Positions 44,001-53,129 of a DNA stretch of 64,000 nt are shown in pieces. The notes beneath the pieces are model-generated. The model had not been told where the DNA came from, made no database searches, and saw only the letters and a program-made list of their open reading frames with translations. A program made the position numbers and the translations under genes. Within the stretch, counting starts at the first letter, position 1. Each line of letters begins with the position of its first letter. This DNA comes from Haematomicrobium sanguinis DSM 21259 (lineage in GTDB: Bacteria; Actinomycetota; Actinomycetes; Actinomycetales; Micrococcaceae). The stretch lies in assembly GCF_000688395.1 (NCBI RefSeq), contig NZ_JIAG01000012.1, forward strand, positions 1 to 64,000. The letters run 5' to 3'.

Positions 44001-45335
44001 ATGAGCGTGGACACCGCAGTCACCAAACGCGATGAATTCGATGCCGACCAGTTGCGTCGGGCAACCCTAGCAAGCTCCATCGGCTCCGCCCTGGAGTACT
44101 ACGACTTCTACATCTTCGGTCTGGCCACCGCCCTGGTGTTCGGCCCGCTTTTCTTCGCGCCCTTTGGCGACGCGGCGACCATCGCCTCCTTCGCGACCTT
44201 CGGTATCGCCTATGTCGCAAGGCCACTGGGCGGCCTGCTCTTTGGCTTCATCGGCGACCGGTTCGGCCGCAAAATGGTGCTGATCTCCACGATCGCGCTA
44301 ATGGGCGGCGCCAGCTTCCTCATTGGACTGCTCCCGACCTACGCGATGATCGGCCCGGCGGCCCCCATTCTGCTGGTGAGTCTGCGCATTCTCCAGGGCC
44401 TTGGCGCCGGAGCGGAACAAGCCGGCGCCACCACACTCATTTCCGAGGTCGCCCCGCGTCAACGCCGCGGCTTTTTTGCCGCGCTGCCCTTTGTCGGCAT
44501 CCAGCTCGGAACCCTCTTGGGCGCCGGAACGTTTGCTCTGCTGGGCCTCGTCGACAAGCAGTTGCTCCTCGACTGGGTGTGGCGCGTCCCGTTCCTCGCC
44601 AGCTTCATCCTCATTGTCGTCGCGATTATCATCCGGATGCGTCTGAAAGAAACCCCGGTCTTCCAAGAATTGGAAAAGCACAAGCAGGTCGCGAAAAACC
44701 CGATCGGCGTAGTCTGGCACGAGTCCCGGTGGAACATTCTGAAAGGTATCGGTATCCGCCTGGCCGAAAACGGCAACTCCAGCATTTACTCCGCCGTCAC
44801 CGTCAGTTTCATCGGTGCGATGGCAGCGTTCTCGCAAGAAAAGTCGCTCGGCCCCACCGCCCTCCTAATCGCCGCCGCATTCTCCGCGGTCACGGTCGTG
44901 TTCTTTGGCTGGCTTTCTGATCGCGTGGGACGCGTCCCGGTCTACAAATGGGGCTCGCTCTTCCAGGCCGTCATCGCCATCCCGGCGTTCTACCTCATGA
45001 CCCTGGGCCAGTCGTGGCTCGTCATTGTGGTGATCGTGATCGGCATCGCGCTCGGTGTGCAATCCATGCTCGGACCGCAGTGCGCGCTCCTTCCCGAACT
45101 CTTCGGCTCCACGCACCGCTTCACCGGTGTCGCGCTCAGCCGCGAAATCTCGGCCATGATCGCCAGCGGGCTCGTGCCGGTGCTGATCGTCGCGCTCCTG
45201 AAAGCGACCGATAACTCCTGGCTCGTCATGGCGATCGTCTCGCTCGTGCTCTCGCTGATCACGTTCGCCACCACGTTCACCCTTCCGGAAACCCGCGGCC
45301 GCGACCTGGTCACCCCGGAAGACGCCCACAAGTAG
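44001..45335 (+). CDS. MFS transporter, metabolite:H+ symporter type
   Basis: The 444-residue permease has twelve predicted helices. IGSALEYYDFYIFGLATALV and ARPLGGLLFGFIGDRFGRK are the hallmarks of the MHS subfamily (ShiA, ProP, KgtP). ATG 44001 is set by GGGAG 7 bases upstream; the frame is open for 21 more codons. Next to idnD/idnO-like genes it probably imports a sugar acid. The usual GntP-type idonate permease is absent, so this would be a replacement. Confidence 0.88.
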   Translation: MSVDTAVTKRDEFDADQLRRATLASSIGSALEYYDFYIFGLATALVFGPLFFAPFGDAATIASFATFGIAYVARPLGGLLFGFIGDRFGRKMVLISTIALMGGASFLIGLLPTYAMIGPAAPILLVSLRILQGLGAGAEQAGATTLISEVAPRQRRGFFAALPFVGIQLGTLLGAGTFALLGLVDKQLLLDWVWRVPFLASFILIVVAIIIRMRLKETPVFQELEKHKQVAKNPIGVVWHESRWNILKGIGIRLAENGNSSIYSAVTVSFIGAMAAFSQEKSLGPTALLIAAAFSAVTVVFFGWLSDRVGRVPVYKWGSLFQAVIAIPAFYLMTLGQSWLVIVVIVIGIALGVQSMLGPQCALLPELFGSTHRFTGVALSREISAMIASGLVPVLIVALLKATDNSWLVMAIVSLVLSLITFATTFTLPETRGRDLVTPEDAHK

Positions 45336-45340
45336 CCGCT

Positions 45341-46381
45341 TTAGTAAAAGCGCACCGGGTCCACGGTGTGCGGGAGCGTTTCGCCGCGCTCCAGGGCGCG
45401 CAGGTTCGCCACGAAGCGCTCGGAGATCAGCCGCGCTTCGGCTTCGCTCAGGGCCGAGGTGTGCGGGGACACGAGCACCCGCGGGTGCTCCCACAGCGGG
45501 CTGTCTGCGGGCAGAGGCTCCACGGCAAAGACGTCAAGGCACGCGTAGGAGACGGTGCCGTCATTCAATGCGGCGAGCAGTCCTTCCTCATCCACCACGG
45601 TTCCGCGCCCCACGTTCACGAACACCGTTCCCGGCTTCATGGCCGCAAACACCGCGGAGTCGAACAGCTTCTCGGTTTCCGGGGTGCCCGGCAGGGTATT
45701 GACTACCGCATCGGCGGCGGGAAGCAAATCACCGAGTTCGGCGTTGGTCACCACTTTTCCCACGCCGGTGATGTCCGACGGCGATCGCTTGGTTCCATAG
45801 ATCTTCGCACCGAGGGTGCCGAGCAAGTGGGCGGTTTCCATGCCGATCTCGCCCAGGCCGGTGATCACCACAGTGGAACCGTCGAGGAGGCGGACGGGCT
45901 GACGTACCGTTGGCCACTCCTTCTTGGCTTGTTGTTCGCGGAGCCCGGCTACGTCTTTGAAGCCCTCCAGCACGCCCATAACCGCGAATTCGGCGAGCGG
46001 GCGCGCATGCACTCCGGCAGAGGAGGTAATAATAATGTCTCCCAGGTCTTCGGGAGTGAGGCCGGAGGACTTGAGGGCTCCGCCGGCACCGGCCGCCATC
46101 GCCTGAATCCACCTGAGCTTCCTCGACTCGCGCACAATCCGTGCGAGTCCTTCGGGGGATTCGTTGGGGAATCCGTACAGGATGTCCGCGTCCAAGAGCA
46201 TGTCCCAGTACTCTTTCTCGGCGTCATCGCTCCGGGAAAAAGCAGGGTCCCCGGCGTGATCGGCCGGGAAGCGGCGCGGCGGCAGGAGCTCTGGCCGATA
46301 ATCCACGGTGTGCTCGGGGAACTGCTCGCGAATCTTCGCGACAAGTTCTTCTTCCAGGGGTACCGCAATGGCGATGCGCAT
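45341..46381 (-). CDS. D-2-hydroxyacid dehydrogenase
   Basis: The 346-residue NAD(P)-dependent enzyme of the D-isomer-specific family has the Rossmann motif ITGLGEIGMETAHLLGTLGA. The catalytic Arg is in VGRGTVVDEEGL, with Glu and His in VSPHTSALSEAEARL. The ending is typical (LRALERGETLPHTVDPVRFY). It is similar in kind to hydroxypyruvate/glyoxylate or 2-ketogluconate reductases. It is divergent from the 46528 operon across a region with IclR half-sites, so co-regulation is likely. Confidence 0.87.
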   Translation of the reverse strand: MRIAIAVPLEEELVAKIREQFPEHTVDYRPELLPPRRFPADHAGDPAFSRSDDAEKEYWDMLLDADILYGFPNESPEGLARIVRESRKLRWIQAMAAGAGGALKSSGLTPEDLGDIIITSSAGVHARPLAEFAVMGVLEGFKDVAGLREQQAKKEWPTVRQPVRLLDGSTVVITGLGEIGMETAHLLGTLGAKIYGTKRSPSDITGVGKVVTNAELGDLLPAADAVVNTLPGTPETEKLFDSAVFAAMKPGTVFVNVGRGTVVDEEGLLAALNDGTVSYACLDVFAVEPLPADSPLWEHPRVLVSPHTSALSEAEARLISERFVANLRALERGETLPHTVDPVRFY

Positions 46382-46422
46382 GGCCTATCCTCACTTCCGA
46401 AACCCGTGCCTTCACGAGCGGG

Positions 46423-46459
46423 TGTTCAATATGCTGTATATCGGATAATATACTGAACA
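46423..46459. promoter_or_regulatory. Two degenerate IclR operators in a divergent promoter
   Basis: TGTTCAATATGCTGTATA (46423-46440) and CGGATAATATACTGAACA (46442-46459) each keep one good half of the palindrome TGTTCAGTATACTGAACA seen at 42948. They lie between the two divergent dehydrogenase transcripts. Confidence 0.55.
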
Positions 46460-46527
46460 GGTGATTCTGAGTGTGTACTGAGTGTGTTCAGTGCAGAATT
46501 GCCCCGGCCTTCAAAGGAGCACGCCGC

Positions 46528-47487
46528 ATGAGCGACACCCACCCCGATCATATCCAGCCCGACTTCACCGTGGGGTTTGTCGGTTTGGGTCTCATGGGCA
46601 AACCGATGGCGCTCAATATGGTGAAGGCGGGCGTTCACCTTGCCGTGTGGAACCGTTCCATACCCGCGCTCGAGGCGCTACAAGCGGCAGGTGCGCGTGG
46701 CGTGCCCTCCGTCGACGAACTTTCTGCGAGCGACGTGATCTTCGTGATGCTCCCCGATCTGGCTCAGATTGAATCCGTCTTAGAGCCGCTCTGGGCGCAA
46801 TGGGACAACGACCTTGCCAGCGGTGACCTGGATAAAAAGCGACTGGTCGTGGGAAGCTCGGTGTCCCCGGACGGTATCCGCACCTTGGGCGCGCGCCTGA
46901 ACGAGAGATTCTCCGGCCGGGTCCACTTACTTGATGCACCCGTCAGCGGCGGAACCACCGGCGCCGAAGCCGGGACGCTGGCCATCATGGTGGGCGGTAG
47001 CGAGGAAGACTTCGCCGCCCTTAAACCGCTCCTGGATACCATGGGCTCCACCGTTTTGCGGATGGGGGAATTGGGTGCCGGTTCGGTTGCCAAGGCCTGC
47101 AATCAGCTACTGGTCGGAGTAACGACGGCCGCCCTTGGCGAAGCCACGGTCATTGCCGAAACAAACGGACTCAACCTGCCGGCGCTCTACGAGGTGCTGT
47201 CTGCGGGGCTCGCAGGGAGTAACGTTCTCTCCATGATGGCCCCACGGCTCGCCGAACGTGACTATACGGTGCGCGGCCCTGCCAAATTTATGGTGAAGGA
47301 CCTCGGCAGCGCCGCCGATGCCGCCCGCGCCGCCGACCTTGATCTCACGCTGGTCCCGGCGGCCGCAACGATGTACCAGCGTCTAGTCGATCAAGGCTTG
47401 GGCGATGATGACCTATCGGTCATTCGGCGCAGCATCGAACTCGCCCAAACCGCCAAGCCACACTCTTGTGAAGGAGAAGCGCCATGA
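46528..47487 (+). CDS. 3-hydroxyisobutyrate dehydrogenase-family reductase
   Basis: The 319 residues start MSDTHPDHIQPDFTVGFVGL with the NAD(P) motif GFVGLGLMGKPMALNMVKAG. The substrate loop is LLDAPVSGGTTGAEAG and the catalytic Lys lies in GAGSVAKACNQLLVG. These fit the GarR/HIBADH group (tartronate-semialdehyde reductase or relatives). ATG at 46528 with AAAGGAG 8 bases upstream; the frame is open for 19 codons more. It overlaps the next gene by 4 bases. Confidence 0.87.
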   Translation: MSDTHPDHIQPDFTVGFVGLGLMGKPMALNMVKAGVHLAVWNRSIPALEALQAAGARGVPSVDELSASDVIFVMLPDLAQIESVLEPLWAQWDNDLASGDLDKKRLVVGSSVSPDGIRTLGARLNERFSGRVHLLDAPVSGGTTGAEAGTLAIMVGGSEEDFAALKPLLDTMGSTVLRMGELGAGSVAKACNQLLVGVTTAALGEATVIAETNGLNLPALYEVLSAGLAGSNVLSMMAPRLAERDYTVRGPAKFMVKDLGSAADAARAADLDLTLVPAAATMYQRLVDQGLGDDDLSVIRRSIELAQTAKPHSCEGEAP

Positions 47488-48257
47488 CCGATTCCTTGTT
47501 TGACCTCACCGGAAAGACGGCGCTGGTCACCGGCTCCAGCCGCGGGATCGGCAACTCCATTGCCGAGGGGCTGCTGGAATCTGGGGCGTCCGTTGTCATC
47601 CACGGTCGCGACGAGCAGACAGTTGCCGAGGCGGCTTCCGTGTTTTCGGACCGATTCGGCGAAGACCGCGTGTTCACCGCGACCTTTGATGTCACCGTCC
47701 CCGACGCCGTGGAAACCGGAATTGCTCGGGTCTTAGATACGGTCGGCCACCTCGACATCCTCGTCAACAATGCGGGCCTACAGCACCGGGTTCCGCTCCT
47801 GGATCTGGAACTGGAGAACTGGCACCGCGTCATGGACACCAACGTCACGAGCGCGTTCTTGGTCGGACGCACAGTGGCGCGCTCCATGATTGAGCGCGGT
47901 TCCGGAAAGATCATTAACGTCGGCTCGGTCCAGGTCGATCTCGCCCGGCCCACGATCGGGGCCTACACCGCATCTAAGGGTGCCGTCCGCAACCTCACCC
48001 GCGCAATGAGCGCCGAGTGGGCCAAGCACGGTCTGCAAATCAACGCCATCGCCCCCGGGTACATCCACACCAGCATGACGCAAGCGCTCGTTGATGACGA
48101 GGCGTTTAACTCGTGGATCATTGGCCGCACGCCGGCCGGGCGCTGGGGCTCTCCCGAGGACCTCAAGGGACCCGCCATTTGGTTGGCTTCGGCCGGCTCC
48201 AACTATGTCAACGGCCAAACAATCTTTATTGACGGCGGCATGACCACCGTCGTCTAG
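47484..48257 (+). CDS. idnO: Gluconate 5-dehydrogenase-like SDR
   Basis: Classical SDR of 257 residues: TGSSRGIGNSIAEGL, NNAGLQHRVP, the catalytic Ser in INVGSVQVDLARP and YTASKGAVRNLTRAM. The block IAPGYIHTSMTQALVDDEAF with GRTPAGRWGSPEDL closely follows E. coli IdnO (5-keto-D-gluconate reductase) from memory. It would reduce 5-ketogluconate to gluconate. It is translationally coupled to the HIBADH-like gene; the IdnD-like gene follows after 36 bp. Confidence 0.82.
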   Translation: MTDSLFDLTGKTALVTGSSRGIGNSIAEGLLESGASVVIHGRDEQTVAEAASVFSDRFGEDRVFTATFDVTVPDAVETGIARVLDTVGHLDILVNNAGLQHRVPLLDLELENWHRVMDTNVTSAFLVGRTVARSMIERGSGKIINVGSVQVDLARPTIGAYTASKGAVRNLTRAMSAEWAKHGLQINAIAPGYIHTSMTQALVDDEAFNSWIIGRTPAGRWGSPEDLKGPAIWLASAGSNYVNGQTIFIDGGMTTVV

Positions 48258-48293
48258 AGCGCGAGCGAAAATTTTAGGCAAGGAGGTGCCCCG

Positions 48294-49337
48294 GTGAGCC
48301 AAGAGACAAAGACGCGTGCCGTCGTCGTACATCACAAGGAGGATGTACGCGTGGAGGATCGCGCGCTCGGCGAACCCGCACGCGACGAGGCGATGGTGCG
48401 TATCGCGTTTGGCGGGGTGTGCGGCTCGGACCTGCACTATTGGCAACATGGGGCTGCCGGGTTGTCGATTCTGCGAGAGCCGATGGTGCTCGGGCACGAG
48501 GTGGTCGGCACGGTGCTGCGTGCGGCGGCCGACGGGAGCGGGCCCGAGGTGGGAACGCGGGTCGCGGTGCATCCTGCCACCGAGATCGCCGGGGATGAGC
48601 CCTATCCTGCCGACAGCCCGAACCTATCCCCGCGCGGAACGTATTTGGGCAGCGCCGCGCATTTCCCGCACACCCAAGGGGCGTTTGCCGATGTAGCGGT
48701 GTTGCCGGCGCGAATGTTGCGCCCGCTACCGGACGGGCTGGATTTGCGTTTGGCCGCGCTGGCCGAGCCCGCGTCGGTGGCCTGGCATGCGGTGGCGCGC
48801 TCCGGCGGAGTTGCCGGGAAAAATGTTTTGGTGATCGGTGCCGGGCCGATCGGCGCGCTCATTGTGGCGGTGTGCAAGCGTGCCGGAGCAGCGTCGATCA
48901 CCGCGGTAGATTTGGCCGAGGTGCCGCTTGAGGTGGCGCGGCAAGTGGGGGCGGATCGGGTGTTGAAGGCGCCGTCGGCGTCCGATCTTGCCGAGGTTCA
49001 CGCGGATGTGACCTTTGAGTCCAGCGGCAGCGCGCGCGGACTGGATTCGGCGCTCACCGGCACTCGGCGCGGCGGGGAAGTGGTCATGGTGGGTCTGTTG
49101 CCGGCAGGAGAGCAGCCGGTGCAGATTGCCAAGGCGATCTCCCGAGAACTGCGGCTTTCAGGGTCCTTCCGGTTCAACGCCGAGATGGATGAGGTCCTTG
49201 CCGCGCTCGCGGACGGGAGCCTTGCTGTAGACCCGATTATTACGCATGTTTACCCGGCGGATGAAGCGCTCGCCGCGTTTGCGACCGCGCGGGACTCCAG
49301 CCAATCCTCCAAGGTCCTCCTGGATTTTCAGGACTAG
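48294..49337 (+). CDS. idnD: L-idonate 5-dehydrogenase-like MDR lacking the structural-zinc cysteines
   Basis: Medium-chain dehydrogenase of 347 residues. Catalytic zinc ligands are present: C43 in GGVCGSDLHYW, H68 and E69 in VLGHEV. NAD motif: VIGAGPIGALIVAVCKRAGA. YLGSAAHFPHTQGAFADV and LSGSFRFNAEMDE follow E. coli IdnD from memory. The lobe that normally carries four Cys for structural zinc reads HPATEIAGDEPYPADSPNLS and has none. GTG start with AAGGAGG upstream. Likely oxidises L-idonate to 5-ketogluconate for the preceding SDR. No gluconate kinase is present nearby. Confidence 0.8.
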   Translation: MSQETKTRAVVVHHKEDVRVEDRALGEPARDEAMVRIAFGGVCGSDLHYWQHGAAGLSILREPMVLGHEVVGTVLRAAADGSGPEVGTRVAVHPATEIAGDEPYPADSPNLSPRGTYLGSAAHFPHTQGAFADVAVLPARMLRPLPDGLDLRLAALAEPASVAWHAVARSGGVAGKNVLVIGAGPIGALIVAVCKRAGAASITAVDLAEVPLEVARQVGADRVLKAPSASDLAEVHADVTFESSGSARGLDSALTGTRRGGEVVMVGLLPAGEQPVQIAKAISRELRLSGSFRFNAEMDEVLAALADGSLAVDPIITHVYPADEALAAFATARDSSQSSKVLLDFQD

Positions 49338-49366
49338 CACCCGCGCGGTCGGCGGCTCGGCCGCGG

Positions 49367-49717
49367 CTAGAAAACGAAGGAAATCAGGAGCACGGCGAGG
49401 GATGCCGCGAGCATCACGGCCGAGCCGACAATGCCCTGGCCGAAGTCCTTCACGCGCACGTGCGAGGCGAGCGCGAGGGCGAAATACGCGACGATCGCAA
49501 GGATGGTCACGAGGCCGAGCACGGGAATCCAGATTCCCAGGATCAGCCCCAGTGCACCCGCAAACTTGAGCGGCGCAATGAGCGGCCAGACGCGCTTGGG
49601 CAGATTGACCGTTTCAAAAGTTTGCGCGATTTGCGGGGCGGGTTTGATGCTACCGATGCCCATGAGAATCATGAGTGCGGCCATGACGATGACGGGCCAA
49701 ATCGGATCGGGGTACAT
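49367..49717 (-). CDS. DoxX-family membrane protein
   Basis: The 116-residue protein has four predicted helices (for example PVIVMAALMILMGIGSI; IVGSAVMLAASLAVLLISFV), matching DoxX/DoxD-like proteins. Start ATG at 49717 is chosen with AGGA upstream; a GTG six codons earlier is possible. It is divergent from the TetR-MMPL operon. Function in this context unknown. Confidence 0.75.
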   Translation of the reverse strand: MYPDPIWPVIVMAALMILMGIGSIKPAPQIAQTFETVNLPKRVWPLIAPLKFAGALGLILGIWIPVLGLVTILAIVAYFALALASHVRVKDFGQGIVGSAVMLAASLAVLLISFVF

Positions 49718-49877
49718 TGTCGGTGTCCTGTTCACTAGGTTGCGAGGTTCCGGGCGGGTTGCCCGGATGTTCGGCTACATCAAGCGTGTCGCGGGCAAAA
49801 ACATTCCCCGGGATGCTTGCGAGCCGGAGCGCATTGGGCGAGTTTGCGTGCGGATGTGAGCGATCGCACAACCAGGT

Positions 49878-49898
49878 AGTTTGCACAGTGTGCAAACT
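49878..49898. promoter_or_regulatory. TetR operator before the MMPL operon
   Basis: AGTTTGCACA-G-TGTGCAAACT, a perfect 21-bp palindrome, 18 bp before the TetR start and likely overlapping its promoter. Strong case for autoregulation. Confidence 0.75.
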
Positions 49899-49916
49899 TG
49901 CCCATAGTGTAGGAGT

Positions 49917-50540
49917 GTGAGTGAATCAGCTGTCACCGGGCGCCGCGAACTCAACCGCGAACGTACCCGCTCCGCCATTGTGCAGGCCGCCTTCGACCTA
50001 GGCGCGTCCGGATACGAAAACTTGACCGCCGACGCGGTGGCCGAACGCGCCGAAATCTCCCGGCGTACCTTCTTTAACTACTTTTCCTCGGTGGATGAGG
50101 CCATCATGGCGCCGGTGCGGGATTTCCTGGAAAGCGCCATTTCCCGCTTGTCTGCCCGGCCCGCAGAGGAAGATCTGCTCGAGGCCGTGCTCTCGGCGCT
50201 CGCCGAAGACATCGACGATGAGAGCTTCACCACCGTGTGCACGCTCATGGTGACCGCCCAAGACCGGCCGAGCCTAGAGCGCTACGAACTGCAAATGTGG
50301 CATGAGGCCCAATCCAGGCTCCAAGAGGGCCTGCGCTCCCGCTTCCCCGCCGACGTGGACGAGCTTTTCTTGGCCACCGCCGCCGCCGCGATTTTCAGTT
50401 GCGGCAAGACCGCCATGGACTGCGCCGCCTCCCGGTATGACGGCTCCAACCCCATAGATATGCAAGATTTCCGTTCCAACCTCATCCGCTCCATCCAGGC
50501 GCTCCGCTCTGGATTCACTTCCCCCACCTCGAGGAGTTAG
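49917..50540 (+). CDS. TetR-family transcriptional regulator
   Basis: The 207-residue repressor has an HTH (RTRSAIVQAAFDLGASGYEN; VAERAEISRRTFFNYFSS) and a variable ligand domain. GTG at 49917; AGGAG lies only 1 base upstream, so translation may be leaderless or weak. The MMPL exporter starts 2 bp after its stop, so exporter and repressor are co-transcribed. This is a typical drug-inducible efflux arrangement. Confidence 0.88.
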   Translation: MSESAVTGRRELNRERTRSAIVQAAFDLGASGYENLTADAVAERAEISRRTFFNYFSSVDEAIMAPVRDFLESAISRLSARPAEEDLLEAVLSALAEDIDDESFTTVCTLMVTAQDRPSLERYELQMWHEAQSRLQEGLRSRFPADVDELFLATAAAAIFSCGKTAMDCAASRYDGSNPIDMQDFRSNLIRSIQALRSGFTSPTSRS

Positions 50541-50542
50541 AC

Positions 50543-53110
50543 GTGGCTACTTTTCTTTACCGACTAGGCAAGTCCGCGGCCGCCCAGCGCTGGTGGTTTA
50601 TCGCGGTGTGGGCGCTCATTGTTATTGCCGTCGCCTCCAGTGCGCTGAGCCTAGGCAAGGGGTTCAAAGACAACTTTGAACTCCCCGGCACACCCGGGCA
50701 AGAAGTCTTGAATGATTTGGAGAAGAAGTTCCCGGACTCCACCGGCGGGCTCGGCGTCATCTCCTTCTCCACTAGTGACGGTAAGGCGTTCACTGCTGAG
50801 CAGCGCGAGTCCATCACCAGCGCGCTGGAAGAGATTGGCCGTCAGGACACGGTGCAAGCGGTCGCCAACCCGTTTGAGGTGCAGCAGCAACTCGATGGTG
50901 CCGCCGAAAAAATTGCCAGCGGCCAGCAAGAGCTCGATAAGGCCAAGGCCGAGGTTGCGCAGGGCCAACAGCAACTAGATCAGCAAAAGCCAGTCCTGGA
51001 TGCGGCCAAACAGCAGATCGATGCCGCCAAGACGCAAATCCAGCAATTGCGCGACGCCGGGCAGAGCGCCGCCGCCGATGCCGCCGCCGCCCAACTGGCG
51101 CCGCGAGAGCAGCAATATCAGCAGGGTCAAGCGCAGTATGACCAGGCGAAGAAGCAGCTCGATGAGGCAAACACCCAGATCGCCGAAAACACCGAAAAAC
51201 TTCGCCAGGGCGAAGCGCAGCAAACCATCACCGAAGGGTACCGCACGGTCAACGCGGAGGGGGATGTCGCCTACGCCCAGGTGGTGTTCACCGACGCGCT
51301 GCAAAATCTGACTGCGGAACAACGCGACGCGGTCAAGGAAGCGGCGAACACGGCCCAGGGCAATGGGGTCGAGGTCAATCTCAGCCAAGAAATCGTCCAA
51401 GAGATCTCGCTCTTTGGCCCCTCCGAGGCGATCGGTGTCGCGGTCGCGGTAGCGGTCCTGCTCATCATGCTCGGCACCTTAATCGCGGCCGGACTCCCGC
51501 TGCTGATGGCGCTGGTGGGCGTCGCGGTCGGGGTAGGCGGAACCTATGTGCTCACTGCCTGGGTGGAAATGGGGTCCATGACCTCGGTTCTCGGCCTCAT
51601 GTTGGGGCTCGCAGTGGGTATCGACTACTCGCTGTTTATTGTGAACCGACACCGCAACCAGTTGCTGGGCGGCATGGACCTGCGCGAGTCCATAGCCCGC
51701 GCCATTGGCACCTCCGGCAACGCGGTGCTGTTTGCTGGAATCACCGTCATCATCGCGCTCATTGCGCTCGCGGTGCCCGGGATCCCGTTCCTTTCGCTCA
51801 TCGGCTATTCCGGTGCGGCAACCGTTGCGGTGGCCGTCCTGGTGGCCATCACGCTCACACCGGCGCTCTTGTCCCTGATTGGTACACGCATCCTCTCCAA
51901 GCGCCAGTGGGCCAAGGTTGGCAGCGAACCGGTAGGCGAAGACGGCGAAGTGGTCCACACCCCGCGCCGCAGTTGGGCGAACGTCACGACCAAGCATCCC
52001 TGGCTCGTGGGCATCGCCACGATCGTGGTTCTCGGCGTCGCGGCCATCCCGGCCGCCTCGCTCCGCTTGGCCCTGCCCGACGGCGGGTTCGAACCAGCCG
52101 AAAGCACCGCGTACAAGTCCTATAAGAGCATTGAGGACAACTTCGGTGCCGGCTACAACGCGCCGCTCTTGATGGTGGTGGATCTGCCCCAGGGCTCCAA
52201 CGAAACCACCGGCACTCAGACGTTGGCGCAGGTCGCTACCCAGGTCAGGGACCGCTACGACATTGCCGCCATTACCCCCGGTGGTTTCAACGCCGACTAC
52301 AGCACCGCCACTTTGCGCATCATCCCGACCACCGGTCCCTCGGATGAGGCGACAGAGAAGCTCGTGCAGGACATGCGCACCTCGCTCGGCGAGATAGGCG
52401 CCCAAACCGACACCACGGTCAAGATCACCGGCGTGCCGGTGATTCAAATCGATGTCTCCGAGAAACTCACCGAAGCGCTGCCCGTGTACTTGAGTGTCGT
52501 CGTCGGACTTTCCTTGGTGTTGATGCTGTTGGTATTCCGCTCCATCCTGGTGCCCATTGTTGCGACCATCGGTTTTGTTCTCACCATCGGTGCCACGTTT
52601 GGCGCGGTGGTTGCGGTCTATAGCTGGGGCTGGCTGCCGGACCTGTTCGGCGTGCACAACCCGGGGCCCATCCTGAGTTTTGCGCCGCTCATTCTGACCG
52701 GTGTGCTCTTCGGGCTGGCGATGGACTACCAAATGTTCCTGGTATCCGGGATGCGTGAATCCTTTGTGCACGGTGCCGGCGCGCGGCAATCGGTCGTTGA
52801 CGGTTTCAACCACGGTTCCCGGGTGGTCACCGCGGCTGCGATCATCATGATCTCGGTGTTTGCCGGCTTCATTTTCGCGCACCTGGCCATGGTGCGGCCG
52901 CTCGGGTTGGGGCTGGCGTTCGGTGTGCTGGTGGATGCGTTCATTGTCCGCATGACCTTTACCCCCGCTGTCATGACCTTGCTCGGCAAGTGGGCGTGGT
53001 GGATCCCGCGCTGGCTCGACCGCATTCTGCCCGATGTGGATGTGGAGGGCGCGAAGCTCAGTAAGCCCGGGGCGAACAGTACTCGCGGACGCCACGCCCA
53101 AACCGTGTGA
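50543..53110 (+). CDS. MMPL/RND-superfamily exporter
   Basis: Large membrane protein of 855 residues with two MMPL modules: helices near 18-38, 285-450 and 640-815. The first extracytoplasmic loop (about 95-245) is a Gln/Ala-rich coiled coil (QQELDKAKAEVAQGQQQLDQ), unusually long. Motif GLAVGIDYSLFIVNRHRNQ, followed in module two by GLAMDYQMFLVSGMRES, carries the proton-relay Asp residues. GTG start with GAGGAG upstream. Substrate may be lipids, drugs or siderophores; not inferable from sequence. Confidence 0.9.
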   Translation: MATFLYRLGKSAAAQRWWFIAVWALIVIAVASSALSLGKGFKDNFELPGTPGQEVLNDLEKKFPDSTGGLGVISFSTSDGKAFTAEQRESITSALEEIGRQDTVQAVANPFEVQQQLDGAAEKIASGQQELDKAKAEVAQGQQQLDQQKPVLDAAKQQIDAAKTQIQQLRDAGQSAAADAAAAQLAPREQQYQQGQAQYDQAKKQLDEANTQIAENTEKLRQGEAQQTITEGYRTVNAEGDVAYAQVVFTDALQNLTAEQRDAVKEAANTAQGNGVEVNLSQEIVQEISLFGPSEAIGVAVAVAVLLIMLGTLIAAGLPLLMALVGVAVGVGGTYVLTAWVEMGSMTSVLGLMLGLAVGIDYSLFIVNRHRNQLLGGMDLRESIARAIGTSGNAVLFAGITVIIALIALAVPGIPFLSLIGYSGAATVAVAVLVAITLTPALLSLIGTRILSKRQWAKVGSEPVGEDGEVVHTPRRSWANVTTKHPWLVGIATIVVLGVAAIPAASLRLALPDGGFEPAESTAYKSYKSIEDNFGAGYNAPLLMVVDLPQGSNETTGTQTLAQVATQVRDRYDIAAITPGGFNADYSTATLRIIPTTGPSDEATEKLVQDMRTSLGEIGAQTDTTVKITGVPVIQIDVSEKLTEALPVYLSVVVGLSLVLMLLVFRSILVPIVATIGFVLTIGATFGAVVAVYSWGWLPDLFGVHNPGPILSFAPLILTGVLFGLAMDYQMFLVSGMRESFVHGAGARQSVVDGFNHGSRVVTAAAIIMISVFAGFIFAHLAMVRPLGLGLAFGVLVDAFIVRMTFTPAVMTLLGKWAWWIPRWLDRILPDVDVEGAKLSKPGANSTRGRHAQTV

Positions 53111-53129
53111 GCGGGTCGAAAGTGAGAGA

